Shown here in pieces: positions 8,974 through 22,216 of a stretch of DNA of 64,000 bases. The DNA lies in contig NC_061862.1 in assembly GCF_907164915.1 (NCBI RefSeq), forward strand, positions 75,407,718-75,471,717, read 5' to 3'. The DNA is from Impatiens glandulifera. Its lineage: Eukaryota; Streptophyta; Magnoliopsida; Ericales; Balsaminaceae. The position numbers were made by a program, and so were the translations under genes. Positions within the stretch are counted from its first letter, which is position 1. Each line of letters opens with the position of its first letter. The notes under the pieces are model-generated. The model ran no database searches, was not told where the DNA came from, and saw nothing but the letters and a program-made list of their open reading frames with translations.

Positions 8974-10256
8974 TGTTAAATAAAATTAGACCGGTTAAAA
9001 TAGAACTTAACAAAAACAAACTTCCTGTGCAGGAACGGTTAAAGAACTAGGATCGGTCAAGGAATCCAACCGGTCAAGTAATCCAACCGATCAGAAAAAC
9101 AAGACCGGTTAGAAGACAAGGAAAAAGATGTAACCAAAACCGGAAGTCATCCGGTTAACCTGAAGCTATGAAAAACTTGAAGTCATCCGGTTAACCTAAA
9201 CAACCAGTAGACATCCTAAACCGAAATGCATCCAACCGGAAAAACCAATGAAGAAGTCACTTAGAGAAAGAAACCAAGAATATCAAACTAAGTACAATCT
9301 ACAAATCGGTGCAAACAGATACGTTGAGTATCTGCGGAAGATGATAACAAAAGAACAGACTGTAACATTGCCATATCCATACAAGTCTGAGGATACTCTG
9401 CAGGCTGCAGAAGACTGCCTGAAGAGATCTTTCCATTCTGGGATAAGTCAGAGGCGCAACCTTCCAGGTGCAGGCAACTGTCCAACCGACAGTTGCTACA
9501 TTAAGTAAAAGACAAACCTAGCCGGTTTGACCTACGCATTGGAAGCCTAAACCGCCAGGTCTGAATCACTGAACCCCTGCTCAACCAATCAAATTCAAGG
9601 AGAAGAAATGTGACCGTTGACACATTTCACCTATAAAAGAAGGAGCTGAAGAAGAGTAAATACAGTTACCAGTTCCACCAGCTACAAGTTCTAAGAGTTA
9701 TTAATTACAAGTTTATCTCTCTACAAGATTCAAGGTTTAAAGTGTGCATTTGAAGTAAGACTACAATTTCGGTGAGAGTTGTACGAGTATTTATCGAGCA
9801 ACAAATAAGTCTTGATCGGATATTGTGTATTCCTTAGTGAATATCCTTCTCGCGGTTTCGAGAAGAAGAGGTGACGTAGGAGTTTTATCTCCAAACATCC
9901 ATAAAAACCTGTCTTGTTCTTTACTTTCTGTCGGCTTCACGTTCTAACCGATTTATACTAACCGACTCATACTGCCCTAACCGATTAAACATTACCTAAA
10001 CCGTTTTATCAAATCTCAAACCGACCCGCTAAACTCCAAACCGAACTTATCCAAATCTGATCTTATTCATCCCGTGTGCGTGTTGCTTCAGTCTGAAACA
10101 AACCACTTCCGCACTTGAACTCGGTTCAAGGGTTTGTGATAGCCTGTGTAGTATTGAAACCCGGTGTTAATCTCTAACCGGATTAAACACCAACCGTTGA
10201 GTAAAAGGTGAAAACCGGCCAGACCCGGTTCTCCAGCACCGACCTATATCCTAACA
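8974..10256 (+). mobile_element. Copia-type 3' long terminal repeat (1283 bp)
   Basis: It starts TGTTAAATAAAATTAG directly after a polypurine tract and ends CTATATCCTAACA, giving TGTTA...TAACA termini. A TATA box lies at 9632-9639. It is dense in CCGGT and ACCGA words. Its 3' end is recognisably similar to the complemented start of the solo LTR at 28095-30006, so both belong to related families. Short ORFs inside are not genes. The target-site duplication cannot be tested because the 5' LTR is outside the window. Confidence 0.75.
9632..9639 (+). promoter_or_regulatory. TATA box of the LTR promoter
   Basis: TATAAAAG lies in a CACCTATAAAAGAAGG context in the middle of the LTR, where a copia U3/R boundary would fall. 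Transcription should start 25-35 bases downstream. Confidence 0.5.
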
Positions 10257-10794
10257 AATTTATAAAAATAAAATAAATATTTTAATTGTATAGTTAAAAA
10301 GAAATAATATATGAGAAGTGGAATTTACTAAAAGAAAAATAATGAATATCAAGCTAGCTTATTTACCCTTAAAAAAACAAAATTCAATTAATTCAACTAT
10401 ACAATGATTAACTTTGGTGTCATAAAAGTCAATCATTTAAATTCTCAAAGTCTAATATAGTTTGAACAAGCTAGTTCTTATAAAGTTATTTTATTTTATT
10501 TTTAAATAAAAATCAAAATTTTAAATTTTTAAGCAAAAACTATGTCACTTAAATTAACATAAGATAAGTTAGTCTCATAAATTTATAAATACAATATTTT
10601 AGTTTGAGTTAAGTTGAGCTATTTATTTAAACATTTCAAAAATGACAAATAAATAGTAGTTTAACCAATAATCAATTAGGTCTAAAAATTTCATTTCGTC
10701 TTTGGTTTAGGTTGGACCCCTTGTTTGTATTATTAATATACAGTTTTAAAAGAAGTAATAATTATAAATTGAAATGTATAATATATACATATAT
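10257..10794. other. AT-rich spacer
   Basis: Nothing recognisable; AT-rich with no long ORF or clear repeat. Confidence 0.5.
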
Positions 10795-11460
10795 AGTGCC
10801 TTTCATGAGATTTTTTAGGCTTTAGGAGAAAGCACGAAATTGGGGCCCTACACATAAACTTCACTTGTGTTTCACCGTTGATCTTCAATAACCTTCCAAT
10901 ATCTACAAAGATGCAACATAAATTGTCAACGAAAGTGACTTCTTTTTGCATTTTTAGATGCAAAATCATTGATAATTGTATCGTAATCAATATATTCCAA
11001 AATATCTTTTTCAATACATAAAATAGCAAGTCCATTAAATCTCAAAACAAAGCATAAAAATAAATAACAATCAAATCCTGATGTTGAATTTTCACTTTTA
11101 ATGGTTAAACCTTACCTCAAGGCTCAACCCAGCGAAGCAGAGTCACCGTCGAAATTATTTTGTTGTCAGTTTCGTTGTCGGTTTCGTTGTGAGTTTCGTT
11201 GTCGATGTAGGTTACAGAGACTGAGAAAGACAGATAGTGAGACAGACAGTAGAGTTTTCAATTTTTTGTCTGATAGTGTTAGTTTGTTTCTCTATTTGGA
11301 CTATAGAGCCATAGGCCAAAAAATCTAACATAATAATAAAAATTAAAGAATAAGAAACTAAAAATCCTTACTAATATCTAACATTTATAAAAAAAATGGG
11401 CCCATTTTTGGTCCTAGGCCCTAGGCCGTGGCCTAGGCTGCCTGCCTCTCCGGGACGGGC
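10795..11460 (-). mobile_element. hAT element remnant (ZMYM1/TTF-type)
   Basis: On the minus strand, 11042-10926 reads FNGLAILCIEKDILEYIDYD followed by TIINDFASKNAKRSHF. This is the C-terminal tail usual for plant hAT transposases of the zinc-finger MYM/TTF group, ending at TGA 10926-10928. The right end (11396-11460) is a GC-rich block with GGCCTAGG words typical of the termini of these elements. The rest of the transposase is missing. Exact ends were not established. Confidence 0.5.
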
Positions 11461-12531
11461 ATATATATATATATATAAAGTTAGTATGATTTTTCAGGAT
11501 GAAAACATCCATGCTTTAAGTGGAAATCGATCTCATAATAACTACTTTTTTTATGTCAACTATCTTAATAATTTTTTATTAAAAAATATTTTGATTAATA
11601 TTATTATATTATATTTTAGTTTATTAAATGGGTTTTTAATATTAAGTTTTACAAAAATGATAGGAAAATAAAATATTAATCAAATTAGGGTGAATAAGAG
11701 AAAAATAAAAATCATGTAACATACAAATTTGAATGATTTTTTTTGTAACAATTGTATTGTACTCTTCTAGAATTTAAATACTTGAGTTGTATTTTACTCT
11801 CTTAGTTAAGATGTCATTTAAATATAAAAATATATAATTAAGTCTTAAATAATATGTTTTTTTTATTTGTAAATTGTATAAACCTACCCAAAACAACTCA
11901 TAAATGTAACTTCTTCTTAACCTTTTCATTTTGTAGCTGAACCATCTGTTATTATTTTAATGAATATTATAAAAATAAACTTTCAAAACAACTAAAAATG
12001 ATTTATTCAGATAAATAAATCAAAATATTATAATTTATATAATAGATCACGTGTTAATAAAATAATTAAAAGCTAGCTGTTATCTTAATTACTTTTACCG
12101 AGGGAACAAGTGGGAAAAAATGACGGTTTTTTCAAAGAGATTAGAAAAGCATTACCGTTGGACCTCATCATGTGTATTTTGTTGCTATTTGATGGGAAGA
12201 AGAATCAAACTAATAATAATAATTTAAACTAATTAACCTTATCTTCACTTAATTACAAATTTTAATAATAGAATAAAAACATGTAAAAGCAAAAAAAAAC
12301 AAATAATAAATAATAATAAAAAATTTAAATATTAACATTGCTAAGGACAAAGAACCCATAAAATCTATTTTTGCATGAAAGTAAAATAAAAGAAATAATT
12401 TTAGGAGTGAATTTATGAATTTCTTTTAAAGAAAGGATGTGGAGCAATTTAATTGGTCAAAATTATAATAAATTTTTTATCTCTTTTCTCTTCCCACACT
12501 TTATTCCTTTTTCAACCAGTGTTATAATATA
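11461..12531. other. AT-rich spacer with a short (AT)n
   Basis: No gene seen. It starts with a short (TA)n at 11461-11476; the rest is unremarkable AT-rich DNA. Confidence 0.5.
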
Positions 12532-13322
12532 AGGTTAGTTCCATGCTACATATAGGTAGTGCTTGAATCCAATTACTAATTAACACGTGTCAACCTTTAA
12601 ATTCATTTCTTTCATACTTAACTCTAATAATGGTTGAGAATTTAAAGGAATAATAATATATTTAATTATTATATATTTTGTATTTACTAAAAAACAATAT
12701 AATTATTTAAATTATTATTAATTAAATATGATATGTTGTTGAGAATTTAAAGGAGAAAATTATACATAAAATTATTATATATTTTTTTAGGAGAAATAAC
12801 ATAATAATTTTAATTTTTTATTAATTAAATATATATTACATTAATATTATCGATATATTGTTGAATATTTAAAAAAGAAAATTATATATTAAAGTATTAT
12901 ATATATATTTTTAAGGAGGAATAACATAATAGTTTTAAATTATTATTAATTAAATATATCACAATAATATTATCTATCACATGTTATTAAATATATATCA
13001 TGTAATATTTTTTTTAAATTATTTTGTTATTTTTCATAAAAATATATAAATAATAATTTAATATATATATATATATATAATTAATAATAATTTAAGATGA
13101 TTATATTATTTTTTAGTAAAAATAAAATATATAATAATTTAATATATTATTTATTCTTTTAAATTCTCAACCATAATAAAGTTTATGAGTTAAGTGGGAG
13201 AGAAAATTCTTCAACCATAGTAAAATTTATGAGTTAAGTGGGAGAGAAATGAATATAAAGATTGACATGTGTCATTTAGTAATTGGATTCAGGCACTACT
13301 TGTATGGGTAACATCGAACTAA
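12532..13322. mobile_element. Inverted-repeat transposon (MITE-like, about 790 bp)
   Basis: The left arm (about 12532-12650: GGTTAGTTCCATG, then GTAGTGCTTGAATCCAATTA, then GGTTGAGAATTTAAAGG) is the reverse complement of the right arm (about 13155-13322), apart from some mismatches and a small tandem duplication at 13165-13250. The interior is AT-rich with no ORF. This is a non-autonomous DNA transposon. The superfamily is not determined because I could not fix the target duplication. Confidence 0.7.
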
Positions 13323-15011
13323 GAGTATCTCCACTGCATGACGTGTGCCCGCATTGTACAGCGTGGACAAGGCAAGTCATTGTTTTTTTTTTTTTTCATT
13401 TTTTGCACGGTAGGTGAAAGCAAAAAGAGAGCATTAACTGGTTATTGGTTATGCTCAACTCTAACATTTTCATTATTATATAATTAATATTAATATAGTA
13501 AAATATTCCTACTATTTAAATAAATATATATTTTAAAATTTTAATTATTATATAATTAAATATTAATTATATATTTAATTATAAAAATATTATAATATAT
13601 TTTAAATTATAAAAATATTTTATATTTTATTATAATATAGAAATATTAGTTATATATTCTCAAATTTTTCTAAGAATTAGTTATATATTCTTATATTATA
13701 ATATTATAATATTATAATATATTTTAATATTATAAAAATATTTTATAATATATTTTAAATTATAAAAATATTTTATATTTTATATTTTAATTTATTTAAT
13801 ATTAGTTATATATATTTAATTAATAAATATATATTTTAAATAAATTAATATATTTTTTTTAATTATATTAACACGGGTTTAAATTCTCAAATTTTCATAT
13901 AATATAGAAATATTAGTTATAATAGTATAAATTAGTTATTTATTTAAAATAATATAAATAAAATTCACATTTAAATTATTTAAATAAGTGGGCGTGTTTT
14001 CCCCAAGTACAAGTGTCCGCTTTCTGCTGAGGTGGAATATTGATTTGACAAAATAAGAGGGCAAAGGTCTTGTGCGATGCTGATGCTATAAATTTCCCAT
14101 ATCACTCCTCAAATAATAATTAGGTATATTTCTACCTAACATATTTTTTTCATTACTATTCCAAATTACTCATTGTCTTTTTTTTCTTTTTAAACCATTA
14201 AAATAACATAAAAATTAACTTAAATATTATATTTTTTTAATAAAATATATTATCATATAAATTAAAATTATTTGATATTCAAAATATATAATTCAAAAAC
14301 TGTATTTATTGTAAAATTATTAAATTTTATATAATTAAAATAAAAGTTGACTTAAATATTTTATATTAAAATAAAATACATTATATAAATATTAAAATAA
14401 AAAAAACAATAAATAAAATTAAAATAAAATGTATGTCAAATTTATTAAACAAGAAAAGTAAAATAAAATATGTATTTTATTTTAATAATTTTGGCTATGT
14501 TTAACTAACATATTTTAGAATATTTTTTATTTAATGTAATTTATTTTAATTTTTATATAATATATTTATTTAAATATATATAATGTGTTGTTTTTGATAT
14601 TAAAAAAATGCAATTATTTTAATAAGCTTTATAATAAGTTTGATTTATCTCCTAATACATCTTATTTTACTTAGTATTTAATGTATTTTAATTTAATATT
14701 TAATATAAAAAATTATTTTAATGCATAATATTTAAGTTAACTTTTATTTAATTATATATATTTTTTATATTTATAAAACTTAATAATATGTGAATTTAAT
14801 AGGTTTATAATTAATCCAATTCTTGAATGGTTTATTTTAAATATCAACAATGATTTATATTGTAATATATTTTATTTTAATATTTATATAAAATATTTTA
14901 TTTTATTTTTTAATATTTAAATTAATTTTTATTTAATTTCAATTGTTTATAGAGAGAAGAAGTTAGTAGATTGTGAGATTGAAGAAAAAAATGGGACAAT
15001 AATGGATTCAA

Positions 15012-15074
<63 letters not shown>

Positions 15075-16375
15075 CATTTATCATTTATAAATTATGAAAA
15101 CAGTTTAAGTATAACAAAAATTATGCATGAGATTAAAATAAAGAGAAAATTTAAATAGAGAAAAATAAAGACTATGATAAGAATATTTATTATTGGTAAG
15201 TTAAATGTTTGTCTTAAAATAATATTAACTATATATTATTATTTATATAAAATTAATTTAAAAAACAATCATAATCAAATGATAATAATAAAAGTTATAA
15301 TTATAAATTAATTAGACGAATTCATTTGATTTTTTTGTAATAATTTTAAATATATATATATATATAAATATAAAATTTAATTTATTTATGTAAAATTATA
15401 AAATCAAAATAATTCAATTAAAATTATTAAAACAAAATATTAACTTTTCCTCTCCTTGTGAACAAAAATCAACCATATGGATGATTCTAAGATTCTAAGA
15501 AGTATAGTGAGTTCCCTAAGTGATTGTTTGATTTTTGGTTTTTTTAGGTTTTATCATGGTTTTCTAAAAAAGGATTCTGTTTGATAATTTAAAATAAACA
15601 GTTTTGAGTATTTATGGATGAAAAAGCCTTTAAATTTTCTATGTCTATATTATAATTTTAAGATAATTTTGATAGTTTAATAGATAAAAAAAGTGATTAG
15701 AATAAAAAATTAACAAACTTAAATATCAACGAAGGCTTAAACAACTCTATCGACTTTCCACGTCAAATCTTATAAAGTGTTAAAATAATAGCATTATAAA
15801 CGATGTGTATCGACAGTATATACAATAAATAAAGGTATGTTAAATTCTCTTAAGTCATATAGTTAACCAAAATATAGTAAGGTATATTATACAATAATTA
15901 CCCTCAATTAAACGATATTGGAAAGAATGGACATAGCTCACTTGATTTCATTCATGCTTAAAAAAGATTTCAAAATCATTATTCTCCTATAATAGCTTTT
16001 TTTTTTAATATCTGAAAATGTAGTGCAGTTGATTTTTTTTTTTTTTTGTTAATATATATAATTAAAGTATATTTCAGAAAATTATTTTATCTAAATTAAT
16101 ATCCAATAAAGTCTTGACACCAAAAGAAGAGTTCTACCCAATACTTTATTTCGGTCATATATTTATTAAAACAAAAATAATGTTTAAATAAATAAATAAA
16201 TAAAAGTTCAAACTCATCTCCAGGTAGTCGGATTTCCAAACAATGCATCTAGACTTAACTATTAAATTTCTATTTTAAACAAAAACAAAATAAAATTTGT
16301 TTGGATATTTATTTGTTCATTCATGCTAAAACAATATAATTTTATTTTATAAAAAGAATTACATAAAACTAAGTA

Positions 16376-16415
<40 letters not shown>

Positions 16416-17218
16416 TATATATATGAGTGATAATGTTAGTTGGGGACAAAGTGTTACTAAAATAACTAGTAGACTAATTATAGTAATTTGTTATTTATTT
16501 CTTAAAATCATGTAATGAATTCAAAATTTGAAGTACAACAAAAATAAATATTAGTTCAACTACTGATAATTTAAGTTGCTGACCTTTACATAAAACATTT
16601 AAAGCTGTCTGGCTAGGTAGCAACAATATCACTCCATAAATGTTGGCAATAAACATAGTATATATATATATATATATTATATTTTGGAAGAGACTTAATC
16701 CTCCAAGTTCTAATATTTACTCTTTTTAATAGTTGAAATCCAAAAAATAGCTAGTTATAAATAATGGATCAAATATCTCAAATACTCTATTTTAAAAAAA
16801 AAATGACCATGAAATTAAAATAATGTAAACGTCCCTGATAAATAAACAAGAATAAAAAAAAACTTTCAGACAAAGACAACCTACCACTTCGTAGAGTGAT
16901 ATATAAATGAAAGATTGTGAACTCTCATTATGAGTAATTTGATTACTTAATTCAAATAAATGTTTTTGTATTAAAAAAATATTAAAATCATTAAAAAACT
17001 TCAACTTAAACAAACCTTTAAATGCAATAGAAAAATCATTCATTAAAAAGGAATTGTAATTGACAATAATCTAATCGATCCTTTAGTTAGTGACTAAACA
17101 AAAAGTTTTATTTCCTAATTATTTGGTTCATATCATAATATGGGAGAGAGTGATCCTAATCAATTATAACTTTTATGAGTGTGCCATGTTTAATATTAAT
17201 GTATTTGTGTTGAAAAAA
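13323..17218. other. AT-rich intergenic region with microsatellites
   Basis: No gene recognised. The start (13323, GAGTATCTCCACTGCATGAC) and a GC-richer patch near 13990-14090 could be the ends of another decayed non-autonomous element, but the arms match poorly. (AT)n tracts occur at 15016-15071 and near 16380-16425 and 16660-16678. Confidence 0.45.
15016..15071. repeat. (AT)n microsatellite
   Basis: Uninterrupted AT dinucleotide run of about 56 bp. Confidence 0.95.
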
Positions 17219-17438
17219 TAGTTTATAAAACTCATTAATAGATTAAATTAAATTTATTTGAGTTAATAGATTAAACTCATAATATCCAACTTTATTAACA
17301 TCACACCAACAAATAATATTTTTTAAAGTAGTTTATAAAACTCATTAATAGATTAAATTAAATTTATTTGAGTTAATAGATTAAACTCATAATATCCAAC
17401 TTTATTAACATCACACCAACAAATAATATTTTTTAAAT
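17219..17438. repeat. Tandem duplication, two near-identical 110 bp units
   Basis: GTTTATAAAACTCATTAATA begins at 17221 and again at 17331. The units are essentially identical through the AATAATATTTTTTAAA end, so the duplication is recent. Confidence 0.95.
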
Positions 17439-17651
17439 AATTCTTAGATTATTAAAACAATCTTATATTTATATAACAAAAATCTTTTTTTGGTAGGTGA
17501 GTTATTTGAGTTAAGATAAGAAAATATATTTTTAAAAATAATTTGTAATAAATTATTAAAATATTTATTTATTTAAAATTAAAAATTAGAGCATAAGTAA
17601 CAATATTTTAATTTGAAATAAATAATTTATTAATTAACCTAATAAGTGACT

Positions 17652-19608
<1,957 letters not shown>

Positions 19609-21609
19609 CTATATATATTTTAAATCATATAACTTAAGATCAAAGGATCTATATAATATATATACTTGAATAAGAAGTTTAGGATAGTGCTAACTTTATA
19701 AATTAAAATAATAATAAAAAGTTATTTAAAAATTCTTGAAAAATCTATTCTATTTATATTTGTAAATGTGTTTATATAAAAAGAAATATATTTTGTTAAA
19801 TGAATTTTAAGATAAATACAAACAAGAGAAAAGATAGCGTACAAACTACAAACTACGTTATGTTCAAAATATATGTAGTTTTAATTTTAAAAGTTACAAA
19901 AATAATTGTGTTATATAAATAGAAATTTAGTTATATTTCAGTTTCACCGTATTCTATATTTACTTACACATAGCATCACTCACAGATGGATGGGTCATAC
20001 CCACATTTACTTCTTTTTCAATCTAGGTAAACATTTATCAAAATGTTTATTTTTTTTATTGAAAATAAAAAACTTATTTATATTTTTTTTTGTTACTTTT
20101 AATATATTTTATTTAAAATAGTCAATGAAACATTTAAAGATAATATTTTATTAAGAAATTAAGTTAAAGTGACAAAGTATTAACTAAAAGATGAAAGGTA
20201 ACTATCCTCTAATAAATAATAATAATAATTTAATAAACTATATTTATAAAATCTTTATACAAGATTATTTGATATAAACGTTTGAATTGTAATTGGTTAC
20301 AACATAATTATTTTTTTAAAAATAAATAATTTATACTAACATTTTTAATAAAATGATTTATCACTTAATTTAATATGTTAATCACTTATTTAATATAAAT
20401 TTATTTAATAATACATATTTAGAAGCACGTACTATATTAGATATAAGTGAAAACTAAAAATCTAAAATGTTTAACTTATTTTTATAAAACATAAAAAATT
20501 AAATAAGCAACTATAAAAAGAAATAACCAAAAACATCATTTATCAAACTAATTTTGTTTTCTGTAACAAATTATAAACATGTATTTTAAAAAATAATGAG
20601 AATAATTTAAGTAAAATTAGAAAATAATGTGAAAAAATAAAAAAATCACCAAATATAAAAATAAAAATAAGAAAAGAAATACAAAATGGATGGTTAAACA
20701 AATTATTGAACTAATAGATTCTAAAAAGATGATTAATTGTCGGAACCACTGTAGGAACAAGAATTTCACCGTAAATAGTGCTCTATTACAAAAACGAGAT
20801 CTTAGATAAAAAAATTATTTTCAAAATTTTTCTAAACAAAATTCATTTAAAATGAACTTAGTTAATAATTGTAAAAATGTCTCACACAAAATTATCAATA
20901 TCTTATCAAAATCTTATTGAGACATGTACACACTCTTTATGATGTTTAATTTACTCATATATCATAGACACTAATGAACTACTAGACCCTTATGATTAAA
21001 CATTCCTTAACTTTAATATTCTTATATATATATTATTAAAAACAAGCTCAACATACGTTACATTCAGAATTTTCACATTGCATCAATTTTTGTTCCAAAA
21101 ACTCCACGAATAATTTATACTACTTAAAAAAAATTCTTCCACATAAAATAGATTCATGTTACAACTCTACGAATGATTGAACATTTTAGTAAACCAATGA
21201 AACTAATTTTTACAATATTTACAACTAATCATCTATGCCTAAACACAATTTGATTTCGATACAAGATTACTACAAAATTTCAATAAATTGCCTCGTTAAA
21301 GAAAACAAGAAATCAGATATTAACTCTCCTTAATTTTTAAAATATTTAACTTTAACCCAACTTAATAAACGTGAAAACGATAATTCACATAAAAATAATA
21401 AACAATGAGTAAATTTAATAAAAATATTTGTAAATATATAATTATATTAAGTTTTTAATCAAATTAGAGATATATATTAAATATTAAAGTTTAGATATTT
21501 TTATTACTATAATATTTAATGAAATTGATTTTTATTAAAGATAAATAAGGGAGTGGCAAAAGAGTAAAAAAGTAAGTGCATTTGGTGAAGTGCTTTTACA
21601 ATTTTGGGC
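19609..21609. other. AT-rich intergenic region upstream of JAR1
   Basis: No gene or clear repeat was recognised. The proximal few hundred bases upstream of 21610 should hold the promoter of the GH3 gene, but no specific element can be assigned by eye. Confidence 0.5.
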
Positions 21610-21617
21610 TATATAAT
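21610..21617 (+). promoter_or_regulatory. Likely TATA box of the JAR1 gene
   Basis: TATATAAT lies about 30 bases upstream of a CTTTCATCACACTCTC segment that looks like a plant transcription start. The following 150 bases are CT-rich like a 5' UTR leader. Confidence 0.55.
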
Positions 21618-22216
21618 AAGATCCAAAAGGATCTTTCATCACACTCTCAAATCAAACTTGCAACTAGTCTCTCTCTCTCTTTAAAAGTCTGTTCTTCTTC
21701 TTCTTTAAAAGCACTTGAATTCAACATTTCTCTCTCTCTCTCTAAGTTGTTACACGTTGCGACTGAAAGCTCAAACCAACTGTAACGCATCTCTCTTTAT
21801 ACTCTCTATTCTTTTGTGTATATGTAACTTTTCAATTCATCTTCAAATTCAATGTTTAGACTGTTCCTTCATCTAATTTGGTTGATAGATATTCTGAAAT
21901 TATTTGATTCCTGTATTCTCTTTGTCTTAAGTTTATTCCTCCCTCCAATCCAAGAATATATTCTAGATTTGATAATGAACGGTTCACGAAATCTCCTCCT
22001 ATTTTCTTCTCTGTTTGATTGATTGGTGGAAATTAGTATTTAATAGGTTTCTATATTCCATCTTCGTTGACTCTGTTCAACGAACAGCTCACCTGATGAT
22101 GCCTTTTTCTTATTCTTCTAATTTTTTTATAGATTAAAGTCACTTTATCATTTTGAAATTTTGACTTCATGCAGGAAATCTAGTTATTAAAGCTAGATTG
22201 TGTGAGAGAGTAGAGG

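Larger units (their letters stand above)
1..10256 (+). mobile_element. 3' part of a large Ty1-copia LTR retrotransposon with accessory ORFs
   Basis: Seen: a copia RNase H end (1-420), then three related ORFs in the same direction (948-1651, 2107-5475, 5940-8641), a polypurine block (to 8973) and a terminal repeat starting TGTTA and ending TAACA (8974-10256). No polypurine tract followed by a TG terminus occurs just after the pol end, so the 3' LTR of this pol is plausibly the one at 8974. Family knowledge: Sirevirus-type copia elements carry an extra ORF between pol and the 3' LTR and often have repeated polypurine tracts. The inference that 1-420 and 8974-10256 belong to one element rests on orientation, order and shared CCGGT-rich composition. 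The 5' LTR, gag and most of pol lie outside the window. An alternative is several nested copies. Confidence 0.6.

Noticed and set aside
9248..9508. ORF of 86 codons inside the LTR, and its antisense ORF
   Set aside because: It lies wholly within the LTR upstream of the TATA box; composition and lack of motifs argue against a gene.
11101..11671. Two short plus-strand ORFs (Arg/Cys-rich and Pro-rich)
   Set aside because: They fall in the terminal, GC-richer part of a hAT remnant; the Arg/Cys pattern comes from a GTTTCGTTGTCG repeat.
13323..14095. Second inverted-repeat element adjoining the one at 12532
   Set aside because: The outer segments (GAGTATCTCCACTGC and GCGATGCTGATGCTATAA) match only weakly when complemented; not enough to call.
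16792..17043. 83-codon minus-strand ORF
   Set aside because: AT-rich, Phe/Leu/Ile-dominated composition, no recognised motif, no splice context; probably chance.
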